Origin: Asticcacaulis sp. AC460
GTDB taxonomy: Bacteria > Pseudomonadota > Alphaproteobacteria > Caulobacterales > Caulobacteraceae
Assembly (NCBI RefSeq): GCF_000495795.1
Contig: NZ_AWGD01000032.1
Span: 1 to 64,000, forward strand
Direction of reading: 5' to 3'
Length of the DNA stretch: 64,000 nucleotides
Under the pieces are notes generated by a model that worked only from the letters and a program-made list of their open reading frames with translations, was not told the DNA's origin and did no database searches. This document shows positions 26,305 through 37,262 of this stretch, one piece after another. Both the position numbers and the translations under genes were made by a program. Position 1 is the stretch's first letter; each line of letters begins with the position of its first letter.

Positions 26305-28170
26305 ATGATGGACAAGCTCAAAATGCACACGCCAGATGTTACGCAGGACAATATCGGGAAGATCCGCGATCTCTTTCCGAGCTGCGTGACAGAGGCGGCC
26401 GACGAAACCGGCAAAGTTCGGCTCGCCGTGGACTTTGACCAACTGCGGCAGGAGTTGAGCGACCAAATCGTCGAGGGCGGGCAGGAGCGGTATCGACTTG
26501 ATTGGCCAGGAAAGCGTGAGGCTGTGTTGGCAGCCAATTCGCCCGTAGCTAAGACGTTGCGACCTAATAGGGATCAAAGCGTCGACTTCGATTTGTCAGA
26601 CAATCTTTTGATCGAAGGCGACAACCTTGAAGTTCTCAAGGTTCTGCAAGAATCGTTTCTCGGTCAAGTCAAACTGATTTATATCGATCCTCCGTATAAT
26701 ACAGGCAGGGACTTCATCTACGACGACGATTTCTCCAAGAGGGCCGGAGAGTATCTAAATCTGTCTGGGCAGGTGGATGATGATGGCAAGCGGCTAGTGG
26801 CCAACACTGAAGCAAATGGCAGGTTTCATTCGGATTGGCTTTCGATGCTTTATCCAAGGCTGCGTCTGGCTAAAAAACTGCTTGCTGAAGACGGAGTAGT
26901 GTTTGTTTCGATCGATGACAACGAGGTCGATAGTCTTCGAAAGATTGGAAGCGAGATTTTTGGCGACTCAAACTTTGTCGCCACGATCATTTGGCAGAAG
27001 GTCTATGCGCCTAAGAACTCTGCAAACTGGTTTTCTGAGGATCACGATTTTATTCTGGTTTTCGCCAAAAACAAGGAAGTATGGTTTCCAAATCCACTGC
27101 CTCGAACGGAAGAAATGGAGGCACGCTACAAGAACTTGGACAACGATCATCGTGGGCCGTGGAAAGCGGAGAACATGACCGCGCGCAACCCTTATGACGC
27201 GGGTGTCTATCCTGTCACGACGCCGTCCGGCAGGGTCATTTCCGGCCCGCCAACTGGGACTTACTGGCGTATCAGCAAAGAAAAATTCGCGGAACTTGAT
27301 GAAGACAATCGCATCTGGTGGGGAAAAGACGGAAACAATTCGCCGGCTGTAAAGAAATTTCTGTCCGAAGTGTCCTCCGGTCGGACGCCACAAACCCTTT
27401 GGTTTTATGATGATGTCGGTCACACCCAAGATGCCAAGAAGACTCTTTTAAAATACGTTCCGTTCGAGCACACAGAAAATGTCTTGAATTCTGTCAAGCC
27501 TGTCGAACTTGTTCAACGCATCGTTCAATTAGCCACCAAGCCGGAAGAAAAAGCCATAATCATGGATTTCTTCTCCGGCAGCGCTCCGACGGCCCATGCA
27601 GTGCTTCAGCAGAACAAGATGGACGGCGGAAACCGGCGCTTCATCGGCGTGCAGATTGCGGAACCTCTCCCTATTCCTGAAGCCCGCATGAAGACCATAT
27701 TCGACATGGGGCGGCTGCGGCTGCTCAACGTCATTGAGGAATTCAAGGCTGAAGGCGAGGACCTCAAAGGGTTCCGTGTGCTGAAACTCGACGCCTCCAA
27801 CATGAAGGATGTGTACTATCGACCCGACGAGTTGAAGCAATCTGACCTGCTCGACAAGGTGGATAATGTGAAGGATGGCCGAACGGCTGAGGATCTGCTG
27901 TTCCAGGTGCTAGTCGATTGGGGCGTCGACCTCACGCTCCCCATCCGTCCCGAGATCGTGCTTGGTAAGACCGTATTTTTCGTCGACGACAACGCCCTTG
28001 TCGCGTGCTTCGACACTGGCCTGACCGAGGATTTGGTCAAGGAATTGGCTGGACGGGAGCCCCTACGTGTTGTTTTTCGTGATACCGGATTTGTATCCGA
28101 CGCGGTGAAAGTCAACGTCGAACAGATTTTCCGCCAGCTATCGCCCGGCACCGATGTGAAATCGATCTGA
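26305..28170 (+). CDS. mod: Type III restriction-modification methyltransferase (Mod)
   Basis: A 621-residue beta-class N6-adenine DNA methyltransferase. The catalytic motif IV is [14 protein letters not shown] (DPPY, about residues 126-140). The SAM-binding motif I comes later at [15 protein letters not shown] (about 420-434), the order typical of the beta class and type III Mod proteins. The target-recognition region lies between them, and the C-terminal part ([13 protein letters not shown]) is typical of Mod. The ribosome site AAGGAAGAG precedes the ATG. It is followed by res after 10 nt. The recognition sequence cannot be predicted. Confidence 0.95.
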   Translation: MMDKLKMHTPDVTQDNIGKIRDLFPSCVTEAADETGKVRLAVDFDQLRQELSDQIVEGGQERYRLDWPGKREAVLAANSPVAKTLRPNRDQSVDFDLSDNLLIEGDNLEVLKVLQESFLGQVKLIYIDPPYNTGRDFIYDDDFSKRAGEYLNLSGQVDDDGKRLVANTEANGRFHSDWLSMLYPRLRLAKKLLAEDGVVFVSIDDNEVDSLRKIGSEIFGDSNFVATIIWQKVYAPKNSANWFSEDHDFILVFAKNKEVWFPNPLPRTEEMEARYKNLDNDHRGPWKAENMTARNPYDAGVYPVTTPSGRVISGPPTGTYWRISKEKFAELDEDNRIWWGKDGNNSPAVKKFLSEVSSGRTPQTLWFYDDVGHTQDAKKTLLKYVPFEHTENVLNSVKPVELVQRIVQLATKPEEKAIIMDFFSGSAPTAHAVLQQNKMDGGNRRFIGVQIAEPLPIPEARMKTIFDMGRLRLLNVIEEFKAEGEDLKGFRVLKLDASNMKDVYYRPDELKQSDLLDKVDNVKDGRTAEDLLFQVLVDWGVDLTLPIRPEIVLGKTVFFVDDNALVACFDTGLTEDLVKELAGREPLRVVFRDTGFVSDAVKVNVEQIFRQLSPGTDVKSI

Positions 28171-28180
28171 GGAGAAGGCT

Positions 28181-31100
28181 ATGAAGCTGAAATTCAAGGT
28201 CCATCCCTACCAGACCAATGCCGTCGAGTCGGTCGTCGACTGTTTCGCGGGGCAGCCACTCGTGAGTGGCACAAGCTATCGCATCGACCCCGGCCGGAAG
28301 GCGCAAACCAGCGCCTTCGAAGAAGGATTCAAGAATGCCGATCTTCAGTTGGCCGAACCCCAGGTGTTGGCCAACGTTCGCGATGTGCAAAAGCGCCAGA
28401 ACCTGCCGTTGTCCGACAAGCTGGTGGTCAGCGCGGGCTGCAAGTTTAATCTCGATGTCGAGATGGAGACCGGCACAGGCAAGACCTACTGCTACATCAA
28501 GACCATTTTCGAGATGAACAAGCGCTATGGTTGGTCGAAGTTCATTATCATGGTGCCTTCGATCGCCATCCGTGAAGGCGTCTACAAGTCGCTTCAGATT
28601 ACGGCTGACCATTTCACCGAAAACTACGGCAAGAAGGCCCGATTTTTCATCTATAATTCCAAGCGGCTCCATGAGCTGGAGAGCTTCTCGTCCGACGCCG
28701 GCATCAACGTTATGGTCATCAATATCCAGGCCTTTGCCGCCAAGGGCGCGGACAATCGCCGGATTTACGATGAGCTGGATGCCTTTCAGTCACGCCGCCC
28801 AATCGATGTCATCGCGTCGAACCGCCCCATCTTGATCCTCGACGAGCCGCAAAAGATGGAAGGCAAGGCGACGATGGAGGCCTTGCCGAAGTTCAAGCCA
28901 CTGGCGATTTTGCGCTATTCGGCGACACATAAGACGCAGCACAATCGCATACATCGGCTCGACGCGCTTGATGCCTATAACCAGAAGCTGGTGAAGAAGA
29001 TTGCAGTGCGCGGCATTCAAACCCGAGGCCTCGCGGGGACGAATGCCTACCTGTATCTTGAAGCAATAGAGATTTCCCAAAAGGCCCCCCTCGCCCGTCT
29101 TGAATTGGAGGTGCGGTTGAAGTCTGGCGAGATCAAACGCCAGCTTAAGCGACTGGAGTTTAGGGACGATCTTTTTTCGGAGTCTGGCGAGTTGGATCAG
29201 TACCGTGACGGGTTCACCATCTCGCAGATCGACTACAACAACGACACCGTAGAGTTTACCAATGGCATCGTGCTGAAAGCTGGTGAGGCAACGGGGGACG
29301 TATCCGAACGCGACATCCGGCGCATCCAGATCCGTGAAACGATCAAGGCTCATTTCGACAAAGAGAAGCAGCTTTTTGCTCAGGGCATCAAAGTGCTCTC
29401 GTTGTTCTTCATCGATGAGGTAGTGAAGTACCGGGATTATAGCCAGGCCGACGAAAGGGGCGATTACGCACGCGTATTCGAGGAGGAATATGGCCTGCTC
29501 AAAGCCGAATATCTGGCTGAACTGGCGCTGGATAACGAGAAGTACCGTGCCTTCCTTGAACGCGACCCGGTTTCCAAGGTTCATGAGGGCTATTTCGCGA
29601 TCGACAAGCAGAAGCGTCTGGTCGATCCCGACATTAAAAAAACCGGTGAGGACAAAGGGCTCTCGGACGATACGGACGCCTATGATCTGATCCTAAAAAA
29701 CAAGGAGCGCCTGCTGTCGCAAGACGAGCCCGTGCGTTTCATCTTTTCGCACTCGGCGCTGCGCGAGGGCTGGGACAATCCCAATGTCTTCGTCATGTGC
29801 ATGCTCAAGCACAGCGACAACATGATTTCGCGTCGCCAGGAGGTGGGCCGCGGCCTGCGATTATCGGTCAATCAGAACGGCGATCGCATGGATCAACCGG
29901 CTATCGTTCACGACATCAATGTGCTGACCGTCGTCGCTAGCGAGAGTTACAAGGACTTCGTCGCGGGTCTGCAAAAGGAAATCGCTGAGACGCTTTCCTC
30001 CCGGCCACGAAAGGCGACTGAGGCCTTTTTCACGGGCAAGACGTTTGCCACTCCCAGTGGCCCCGTCGAGGTCAGTCCGGCTCTCGCCAAGCAAATCTAT
30101 CGGTATCTCGTGAAGAACGATTATACCGATGACGCCGATCAGGTTGCCAGCCCGTATCATGAAGCCAAGGCGACCGGAACGCTCGCGACGTTGCCGGAAG
30201 ACCTGAAGCCCTACGCCGACCAGGTGTTCCAGCTCATTGAAAGCGTCTTCAGTGACGCTCAGCTGCCGAAGATTGACGACGGCCGCAAGCCAAAGACCAA
30301 TCCGCTAAACGCCAATTTCGATAAGAGGGAATTCCAGGCGCTGTGGTCGCGGATCAACCAGAGGGCGGTCTACCGGGTTGAGTTTGATTCCGACGAACTG
30401 GTTCGCAAGTGCGTGAGCGCACTGGACAGTCAGCTGAGAGTGACGCCGCTGCAATATACGGTTCAGACGGGCATCCAGGCTGACGAAATTGGCGATGAGC
30501 AGCTGCGGGCTGGCGACGGGTTCCAAGTTACAAACACCGCGACTGAACGGGGTGGCTCCGTCTATTCGCTTGTGAAGTACGATCTGATCGGGAAAATCGG
30601 CGAACTTGTGCAGCTTACGCGCATGACGGTCGCGGAAATCCTGACAGGAATTGCGCCGGCCGTGTTTGGTCAGTTTAAGGAAAACCCCGAGCATTTCATC
30701 TCGGAGGCCTCCCGGATCATCGCCGAGCAGAAGGCGACGATGGTGATCGAGCGTCTTGCCTACGACGGCCTGACCGAGCGCTATGACGTCGACATTTTCA
30801 CCGCCAATCAGACCGGGCAAGATTTCTCAAAGGCGAGCGCCAAGCTCAAGAACCATATCTATGACTATGTAGTCACCGATTCCGATGTCGAAAGGCGCTT
30901 TGTCGCTGAAATCGACACGAGTAACGAAGTGGTGGTCTACGCGAAATTGCCCCGAGGTTTCCTGATCCCGACGCCGGTTGGAGATTATAACCCCGATTGG
31001 GCCATTTCCTTCAAAGAAGGTAGTGTCCGGCACGTCTATTTTGTGGCGGAAACGAAAGGCACGATGTCGTCAATGAAGCTTCGTGAAATTGAAAACACCA

Positions 31101-31249
31101 AGATTGCTTGCGCCAGAAAGTTTTTCGATGAAATCGGAAACAAGGTTTCTGAGGATCGAGTAAAATACGATGTCGTGACGGACTACGGGAAGCTAATGGA
31201 TATCGTCGGAGGAGCCGGAGATAAGCCGAGATCTAGCCTGACCGTGTAA
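28181..31249 (+). CDS. res: Type III restriction endonuclease/helicase subunit (Res)
   Basis: A 1,022-residue SF2 helicase with a C-terminal nuclease. Motifs: Walker A METGTGKT (about 95-102), motif II ILDEPQK (about 220), SATH (about 246), [17 protein letters not shown] and motif [14 protein letters not shown] (about 551-562). Near the C-terminus YNPDWAI...VYFVAETKG (about 930-957) is the PD-(D/E)XK nuclease core. With Mod it should cut unmethylated DNA between two head-to-head sites. It has the length usual for Res. It is the fourth gene of the helicase-DUF4391-mod-res operon. Confidence 0.95.
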   Translation: MKLKFKVHPYQTNAVESVVDCFAGQPLVSGTSYRIDPGRKAQTSAFEEGFKNADLQLAEPQVLANVRDVQKRQNLPLSDKLVVSAGCKFNLDVEMETGTGKTYCYIKTIFEMNKRYGWSKFIIMVPSIAIREGVYKSLQITADHFTENYGKKARFFIYNSKRLHELESFSSDAGINVMVINIQAFAAKGADNRRIYDELDAFQSRRPIDVIASNRPILILDEPQKMEGKATMEALPKFKPLAILRYSATHKTQHNRIHRLDALDAYNQKLVKKIAVRGIQTRGLAGTNAYLYLEAIEISQKAPLARLELEVRLKSGEIKRQLKRLEFRDDLFSESGELDQYRDGFTISQIDYNNDTVEFTNGIVLKAGEATGDVSERDIRRIQIRETIKAHFDKEKQLFAQGIKVLSLFFIDEVVKYRDYSQADERGDYARVFEEEYGLLKAEYLAELALDNEKYRAFLERDPVSKVHEGYFAIDKQKRLVDPDIKKTGEDKGLSDDTDAYDLILKNKERLLSQDEPVRFIFSHSALREGWDNPNVFVMCMLKHSDNMISRRQEVGRGLRLSVNQNGDRMDQPAIVHDINVLTVVASESYKDFVAGLQKEIAETLSSRPRKATEAFFTGKTFATPSGPVEVSPALAKQIYRYLVKNDYTDDADQVASPYHEAKATGTLATLPEDLKPYADQVFQLIESVFSDAQLPKIDDGRKPKTNPLNANFDKREFQALWSRINQRAVYRVEFDSDELVRKCVSALDSQLRVTPLQYTVQTGIQADEIGDEQLRAGDGFQVTNTATERGGSVYSLVKYDLIGKIGELVQLTRMTVAEILTGIAPAVFGQFKENPEHFISEASRIIAEQKATMVIERLAYDGLTERYDVDIFTANQTGQDFSKASAKLKNHIYDYVVTDSDVERRFVAEIDTSNEVVVYAKLPRGFLIPTPVGDYNPDWAISFKEGSVRHVYFVAETKGTMSSMKLREIENTKIACARKFFDEIGNKVSEDRVKYDVVTDYGKLMDIVGGAGDKPRSSLTV

Positions 31250-31352
31250 AGCAATTTGGCCGCAAGGGGTGGCCTCCAATACCTAGTTGCCGTATGCGAC
31301 GTATAGCTGTAGGGCTTTCTAACTACGGGTGACTATTACTTGGGAGGGGCTC

Positions 31353-32477
31353 TTGCGGTTTATTCACACCTCTGACTGGCAATTGGGTAAGCCATTTGGT
31401 CGCGCCCCCGAAGAAGCGCGATCCGCACTTCAGGATGCCAGGCTAGATGTGATCGACACTCTCGCCAAAGCGGCACAATCGAATGATGCTAAGGTGGTTT
31501 TAGTCGCTGGCGACGTATTTGATAGCCCTGAGCCGGGTGATCGCGTCTATCGTCAAGCCCTAACTCGGATGAAAGCCGCTGAACGGGTCAAATGGGTCTT
31601 GTTGCCGGGCAACCACGATCCCGCGCGGTCAGACGGTCTTTGGTCTCGGTTGAAGAACGACGCACCTGAAAACCTTCTGACAGCATTGGAACCAACACCG
31701 TTCGAAGTGTTGGATGGTTTATGGGTGCTGCCGGCGCCATTGCTGTACAAGCGCACAATCGATGATCCAACCACGTGGTTTGACTCCGGCGAAACGCCGG
31801 AAAGGGCTTTCCGAATTGGACTGGCTCATGGGCCGGTTGTTGAATTCTCAAGCACTCAGACCGCGAATAACTTGATTGCCGTCGATCGCGCGAAGACGGC
31901 GAAACTGTCCTATCTGGCGTTAGGCGACTGGCATGGGCGTCGACAAATCGACGCCTACACCCACTATTGCGGCACGCCTGAGCCCGATGACTTTGGACGT
32001 GAGGTAACGGGCATGGCCCTTCTTGTGGACGTGTCGCAGAAGGAGGCGCCCGATGTCGTTGAAATCCCGACTGGTCGCTATTTTTGGCGGTCGGAAACCT
32101 GGGATTTGCGTAGCGGCGCTGACTTGTTGCGGGAACTCAACGGTTTCGCCCCTGAAGTTGATCGACGCAACTTGGTAGCTCGCCTAAAACTGTCAGGTCT
32201 TGTGTCACTTTCGGATCGAGCCGAGGTTCGGAACGTCCTTGAAAATGAGTTTGCGCATGAGATTCGTTGGCTCGATCTCCAGGCCGGCGATTTGTTCGTT
32301 AGGCCCACAGACGATGATATGGCGGATATCGACTTAAACGGTGTATTGCGCGAGGTGGCGGAGCGCTTAAGTTCGATGGCTGCGGCCGACGGAATGGTGG
32401 GACGGAGGGCGGCATCGGCTTTAGAACGTCTCTACATTGAACAACAGAAGTTGCAGCGTCGTGGAGTTAGCGAATGA
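31353..32477 (+). CDS. Metallophosphoesterase of the Mre11/SbcD type
   Basis: A 374-residue calcineurin-like phosphoesterase. The five metal-binding motifs are visible: FIHTSDWQLG near the start, VLVAGDVFD (about 53), LPGNHDPA (about 86), GLAHG (about 157) and LGDWHG (about 191). I choose the TTG at 31353, with GGGAGGGG just before, over a GTG at 31329, because homologues begin with RFxHTxDWQLG. It overlaps the ATPase gene by ATGA. The pair resembles SbcCD/Mre11-Rad50 nucleases that cut DNA ends and hairpins, but it is much smaller. It starts 103 nt after res. Confidence 0.9.
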   Translation: MRFIHTSDWQLGKPFGRAPEEARSALQDARLDVIDTLAKAAQSNDAKVVLVAGDVFDSPEPGDRVYRQALTRMKAAERVKWVLLPGNHDPARSDGLWSRLKNDAPENLLTALEPTPFEVLDGLWVLPAPLLYKRTIDDPTTWFDSGETPERAFRIGLAHGPVVEFSSTQTANNLIAVDRAKTAKLSYLALGDWHGRRQIDAYTHYCGTPEPDDFGREVTGMALLVDVSQKEAPDVVEIPTGRYFWRSETWDLRSGADLLRELNGFAPEVDRRNLVARLKLSGLVSLSDRAEVRNVLENEFAHEIRWLDLQAGDLFVRPTDDDMADIDLNGVLREVAERLSSMAAADGMVGRRAASALERLYIEQQKLQRRGVSE

Positions 32478-35110
32478 TCATCCGCGACGTTTCTATCGAA
32501 AATTTTCGAAAATTTCGCAAACCCTTGGTGCTAAATGGGTTTTCATCCGGTATAAACCTGCTCGCCGAACCAAATGAGACCGGTAAATCGACTATTCTGG
32601 AAGCCATGCGAGCAGTATTGTTCGAGCGGCATGGTTCGAAGAGCGAATGGATTCAATCTTTTAGGCCGCACAGTGATGATGTTGCGCCGACCGTTGAGAT
32701 GACGTTTGAGGTCGGCAAAAATACTTACAAGCTCCGTAAGCGCTTTATTCAAAAACCGGAGGTCGTTCTGGAAGGCCCCGACGGCCGATTCACGAGCGAT
32801 CAGGCGGAGGAACACCTGCAGTCGCTGCTCGGGTTTTCAAGACCAGGCAACCGCGGGGCCGATTGGGACTCGCGTGGTGCCCTCGGGTTACTTTGGGTCG
32901 AGCAAGGCCAGTCTTTTTCACTCGACGCTCCCGGACAAACGGCGAGGCGGACTTTGGAGGAAGTGCTCGCGGGGCAGGTCGGAACTGTCACTGGTGGCCG
33001 TCGGACTACGGCTATCGTCGAGGCCATAGAGAAAAGCCTCAGTGAGCTTTTGACCGCAAGCGGAAAGCCCACAAAAAAGTATGCTGAAGCTATAAGAGAG
33101 GTCGAAGATTCCGAAGCGGAGGCTGAGGCGGCTAGAATTGAGCTGGGCGAGTTCGGCTCAATCCTTGATGCCCTCGAAAGTAACCGAAACACTCTTCGAC
33201 GATTAAATCGTGATCTAAACGACCCTGAACGCGAAGCTCAAATTAAGCAGCTGAACGAAGATATACAGGGCGCGCAAGTCGCACATTCAGCTCTGCAACT
33301 CGCCGAACTCAAACTCAAAGAAGCTACCGGTGCGCACGACGCCTTGGAAAAGCGCGCGACACGCCGTGCGACACTTCAGACCGAACTTGAGGCTGCAAGG
33401 AAACGGCTGAGCGGGCAAGAAATTAAGGCCAAGGAGAGTATCGAAGCGGTTGATCGTGCGCGAACTTCTGCTGCCGAAGCCAATGCCGCTTTGGACGCCG
33501 CCCGCTTAGTGGCTGTCCAAACAGCAAGCGCCCGACAAGCTGCGGAAGCTCGCCGAGGTGAAATAAGGCGCGCCAAATCCTTGGCTATCGCATTCGATCG
33601 GCTTGATGCCGCGGAATTGCTCGCGAAGGAAATCGGGATCGTTGCCACCACCCTAGCTCAAAACAAAATTTCTAAGGAGGCAATTGACTCGCTAGAGTCC
33701 GCGGATCGGAAAATACAGACCCTCAAGGTCAAGGCGGCAGCCGGCGCCGTGCATCTGCGCATGCTTTTTGAAATTGGGGCCCCTGAAATACGCGTCAACG
33801 GCGTCGTTGTTTCACCCAATTATGAAGCCTTGTTTGCTGACGAGCAAACTGTTGAGCTGGCGGGGCTTGGCAAGATAACCATCGAGCCTCCTCAGGGAGG
33901 TGAATCGGCGCTTTTGGCACTTGGTGCTGCGGAAAGTGACATGTCTTCGTTGTTGCGAGAGCTCGATGTCGCGAACTTGGCGGAAGCTCACCTCTCTGCT
34001 CGTTCAAGGCAGGATCTTGAGCGAAAGCACGATGAGCTAAATGCGCGTCTTCAATATGCGTGCCCAGCGGATGCCGAGTTACAAATTGCCGAAGGCCTCG
34101 ATGCACTGCGCGGAGCGCTAAGCGCGCTTGAGCGTCCAGATAGCAAATTATTTGCCGATGTTGGAACGGACGATACCAAAGAGATCCAAGCCTATGAGGA
34201 CGCCCAGTCAGCACTTGCTGGAGCAGAGGGAAGACGAGAGGCCGCGCAAAAGACCTTACAAGAAGCGGAAATAGCTGAGGCCAGGATTTCTGGCGACATG
34301 GTGCCGACGCAAAACGATATCGACAGGCTAAGTACCGAAGCCAGGTCAGAGATCTCCGAACTCAGCGAAATTGCTCTTGCCGAGATATTGTCGCACGCAA
34401 AGTCCCATGAGGGGCGGATGATCCTTGAGCATGACCAGTTCAAGCGCGCCGCTGAGAGTTTTGACCTTTCAGCGTTGACCAAGAAGCGCGACTACTTGAA
34501 CAAACAAATCAAGGCGATGGCGGATGAACGGCCTGAACTTACCAGGCGGATTGGTGCGCTGGAGCAGCAAGCAAAGGACCTGGGGGGCAAGGGCCCCGCT
34601 GCGCGCGCGATAGAGGCTTCGGAGCTCCTCGACGCCGTGATAGCCAAACGAGATCGAATTGCTGAAGAGGCCGAGGTCTTGAGCCTGCTTTCCAATGTCA
34701 TAAAGGTTGCACAGCAGGAGGCGTCTATACGGTACCTGGCCCCGATTACCAAAAAGGTCGCCCCGTATGTAAAACAGTTAATCCCAAATGCGAATATGGC
34801 ATTCGGGGAGGATTACATCCCTCAATCACTGATCCGCGGCGATCGCACTGAAGCGACTGCGCACCTTAGTAAGGGCACGCAGGAGCAGTTGGCGGTGCTG
34901 ACTCGCATTGCGTTTGCAGATTTGCTTCTGGAAAAGGGCAAGCCAGCGTCTCTGGTACTCGATGACGCCTTGGTGTTTGCAGATGATGACCGGTTCGAAA
35001 CTATGCTCGACATCTTGGGGGACGCGGCAAAACGAATGCAAGTGATCATACTAAGCTGCAGAACCGCCGCATATAGGCCATTGAAAGCCAACCGAATTAT
35101 GATTGAATAG
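32474..35110 (+). CDS. SMC/Rad50-like (YhaN-type) ATPase partner of the phosphoesterase
   Basis: An 878-residue AAA/SMC-like ATPase. Walker A is AEPNETGKSTILEAM (about 29-43). Two long coiled-coil stretches cover roughly 190-390 and 560-760. Walker B with flanking signature is LSKGTQEQLAVLTRIAFADLLL...LVLDDALVFADDDRF (about 795-835). No CxxC zinc hook is evident; only single cysteines occur in the middle. It is YhaN/Rad50-like rather than true SbcC. The gene begins in an overlap with the phosphoesterase. Together they form a nuclease-ATPase complex candidate beside the type III cassette. Confidence 0.88.
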   Translation: MIIRDVSIENFRKFRKPLVLNGFSSGINLLAEPNETGKSTILEAMRAVLFERHGSKSEWIQSFRPHSDDVAPTVEMTFEVGKNTYKLRKRFIQKPEVVLEGPDGRFTSDQAEEHLQSLLGFSRPGNRGADWDSRGALGLLWVEQGQSFSLDAPGQTARRTLEEVLAGQVGTVTGGRRTTAIVEAIEKSLSELLTASGKPTKKYAEAIREVEDSEAEAEAARIELGEFGSILDALESNRNTLRRLNRDLNDPEREAQIKQLNEDIQGAQVAHSALQLAELKLKEATGAHDALEKRATRRATLQTELEAARKRLSGQEIKAKESIEAVDRARTSAAEANAALDAARLVAVQTASARQAAEARRGEIRRAKSLAIAFDRLDAAELLAKEIGIVATTLAQNKISKEAIDSLESADRKIQTLKVKAAAGAVHLRMLFEIGAPEIRVNGVVVSPNYEALFADEQTVELAGLGKITIEPPQGGESALLALGAAESDMSSLLRELDVANLAEAHLSARSRQDLERKHDELNARLQYACPADAELQIAEGLDALRGALSALERPDSKLFADVGTDDTKEIQAYEDAQSALAGAEGRREAAQKTLQEAEIAEARISGDMVPTQNDIDRLSTEARSEISELSEIALAEILSHAKSHEGRMILEHDQFKRAAESFDLSALTKKRDYLNKQIKAMADERPELTRRIGALEQQAKDLGGKGPAARAIEASELLDAVIAKRDRIAEEAEVLSLLSNVIKVAQQEASIRYLAPITKKVAPYVKQLIPNANMAFGEDYIPQSLIRGDRTEATAHLSKGTQEQLAVLTRIAFADLLLEKGKPASLVLDDALVFADDDRFETMLDILGDAAKRMQVIILSCRTAAYRPLKANRIMIE

Positions 35111-35137
35111 CCGGCTCCGTGCGAAGCTCGTCCATAT

Positions 35138-35574
35138 TTAGAATATAATCAATTCATCGGTTTCGCGTGCAAGCTCCCAGAATTCCACAGAGGGTGGAAT
35201 TATGTGCGCCTGAGTTCGACGAAAATACGCCAAGAGTGACTCGACCTTGCCTGTACGCAGGCTCCGCTCCACCAGGAAGATTTTGTGGTAGTCTGCTGGA
35301 AGTAGAACATTGCCTCCGCCCAGTTTTTCATTTTGGCACTGGGTATGTTTCCGCTCACGGTCCAAGTCTGTGATTTGCACTCCACGATGATCTTGGGGTT
35401 GTCCGATCCTAGATCAAAGGCGTGATTCTTCCGGACATTGCCCAAGCCACACGGAACCTTGTGGTTCATTTCGACCGCAACGCCTTCCCGTAGAAGCGCT
35501 TGCTGTGCTCGCAACTCAAAGGCACGACCAACGTGACTGTTGCTGATCGACCCGTCTCGCTGAAAATTTCCCAT
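35138..35574 (-). pseudogene. Small PD-(D/E)XK nuclease, frameshifted
   Basis: Two overlapping frames together encode one nuclease-like protein. Residues 1-95 from the ATG at 35574 have HVGRAFELRAQQALL, KNHAFDLGSDNPKIIVECKSQ (the D...ECK active-site core) and MKNWAEAMFYF. After that the reading continues only in the other frame as DYHKIFLVERSLR, LLAYFRRTQAHIIPPSVEFWE to the stop at 35138. A single-base deletion around 35305-35312 would explain the break. The original frame otherwise runs out as low-complexity residues. It may be decayed, or the break may be a sequencing error. It is convergent with the SMC-like ATPase gene. Confidence 0.8.
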
Positions 35575-35753
35575 GCCTTCGCCCCCTTCTGCCTCAACCT
35601 TACACAATTGGCGCGTGTCGTTATATAAGCTTGTGACGGAGCGGCCCTTCCTCGATAGTCACGCGGTCTTTTGTCTTATGGAAACGACAATTCCCGTGGT
35701 AAGGCGAACTCGAAACACGGTACACCTTGGACTTGTGGGGGACGACGAAGCGC

Positions 35754-37262
35754 ATGCTCTTTTGGAATGCCGACATACTCGAGGACACGCAGGGCCTCGA
35801 TATTCTTGGCGTCCGCGCGCTCGATCAGGGTATCGAAGCAAACCTGGTCAACGGCATCACGACGGTTTCGGCGCGCGGCCGATATTTCTCCATCCTGCCT
35901 TGGGCCATCAATGAGTTCTACAAGACGACCATCGCAGCGAATGGCTCGTTCGTTGCCCATGACCTAAACAACTACCTCACTCGGGTCGAATTCCTGATTA
36001 ACGCCGCTTCGCAAGTCGATCCGACAGGAAAGGTCGGCGGCGCTATTCTCGGTAGTGATGTTTTCGCCGACAAGCTGCGCGCCCTAAAGGCAGGACAGGC
36101 GGTGCCGCTGCCTCCCTCCAAGAATAGCCGCATCCTCAACATCTACTACAACCCGTGCAAAGGCGTCGGGCTCCTTGATGATGGCGCTTCGGCGCAGTCG
36201 GTTCCCTATCGTCTGACACAGCGCGGACAGGATCTGTGGGCGGCGCGGAATGCGGGTCTCAATGGATCACCGCTTCTAACACTCCTTTTTCAGGGCGGCG
36301 ATGTAACGCCGGAATTAGCCGCGCTGGCTGTTGCTGAGTTTTCCTTGGGTAGCCTTTCCGTTGACGACGAAGAATCGAAAATCCTGCGCCATGCCTTTGA
36401 GAACCCGTGGGAAGCTTCGCACCCACACAAAGCTATTGTGGAGACTCGATACAAGAGCTTCGCGCAGACGTTGGAGTGGATCGACAGCTGGACCGCAGAA
36501 GGTTCGCTTTCAGCCAACCGCGTACTGGCCAACAATCTCAAGGCCTGCAGCCAAGGCCAGCGGCAAGACAAAGCGTCCCTCTCCTGGGCGGAGTATGAGT
36601 GGCGCCGTCGCCAGCATTTCACGCTGGAGCTACTTCTTTCAGCGGTCTGCGGTGTGCTCAATGACTTTGGAGACGCGGCACCTGCTGAAATCACCGACAC
36701 AGTTGAACGAGAGGCCAGGCATGATGGTCGCCTCATGCAGTTGTGGCCCGCCGCCAAAGACGCTTGGAAAGGCTCGGGGAAGGAGGCGGCAACGTCGGTC
36801 CCGACAAACCTCATGCTCGATGCAGCCCTACCGTTCGATATCCTCAACGACCTGCCGTCCCCCGACAAAATGTTGATGGCGTTTGCTCTCCTCGCGGCCA
36901 TCGAAGCCCAGACGAGAGCATTCCGGCGACCTGACGCAACCAATGATGTCAGCCAGATCAGCAACCTCGCACTTGCGATGGCTCAGGGCTCAACCGAAGT
37001 GCCGTTTAAGGCGTTACTTCATGAGTTGATGGAGCGTTGCGCGATCGTCCCACATCTGCAGGTGACTTTGCGCAAAATGTCTAATGGCCAAAAATGTTCG
37101 CTGCGCTTCTTCACTGATGGCGAGTTGTTGCGCCTTACCGCCAACAAAAGCCGTGCAGGCAACAGCGGTAGTCGTCTCGACAACACGATTGGCATTCTGA
37201 CCGATATCGGTGTGTTCAAGAAGGGTCATAACGGGAGGCTAATGCGGGTGGAGGCGGCGTGA
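35754..37262 (+). CDS. Unknown protein paired with a PLD nuclease
   Basis: A 502-residue product from the ATG at 35754, preceded by GGGGGA; a TTG at 35727 would add 9 residues. The N-terminus (GLDILGVRALDQGIE, then ITTVSARGRYFSILPWAINEF) has the layout I associate with DUF6361-type proteins (pattern G-x-T...R-x-RY-x-x-x-x-PW), but this is tentative. The rest is alpha-helical with no catalytic motif that I can see. Its stop overlaps the PLD gene start (GTGA), so the two are translationally coupled and probably form a complex. The strand changes here from the small nuclease gene. Confidence 0.75.
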   Translation: MLFWNADILEDTQGLDILGVRALDQGIEANLVNGITTVSARGRYFSILPWAINEFYKTTIAANGSFVAHDLNNYLTRVEFLINAASQVDPTGKVGGAILGSDVFADKLRALKAGQAVPLPPSKNSRILNIYYNPCKGVGLLDDGASAQSVPYRLTQRGQDLWAARNAGLNGSPLLTLLFQGGDVTPELAALAVAEFSLGSLSVDDEESKILRHAFENPWEASHPHKAIVETRYKSFAQTLEWIDSWTAEGSLSANRVLANNLKACSQGQRQDKASLSWAEYEWRRRQHFTLELLLSAVCGVLNDFGDAAPAEITDTVEREARHDGRLMQLWPAAKDAWKGSGKEAATSVPTNLMLDAALPFDILNDLPSPDKMLMAFALLAAIEAQTRAFRRPDATNDVSQISNLALAMAQGSTEVPFKALLHELMERCAIVPHLQVTLRKMSNGQKCSLRFFTDGELLRLTANKSRAGNSGSRLDNTIGILTDIGVFKKGHNGRLMRVEAA

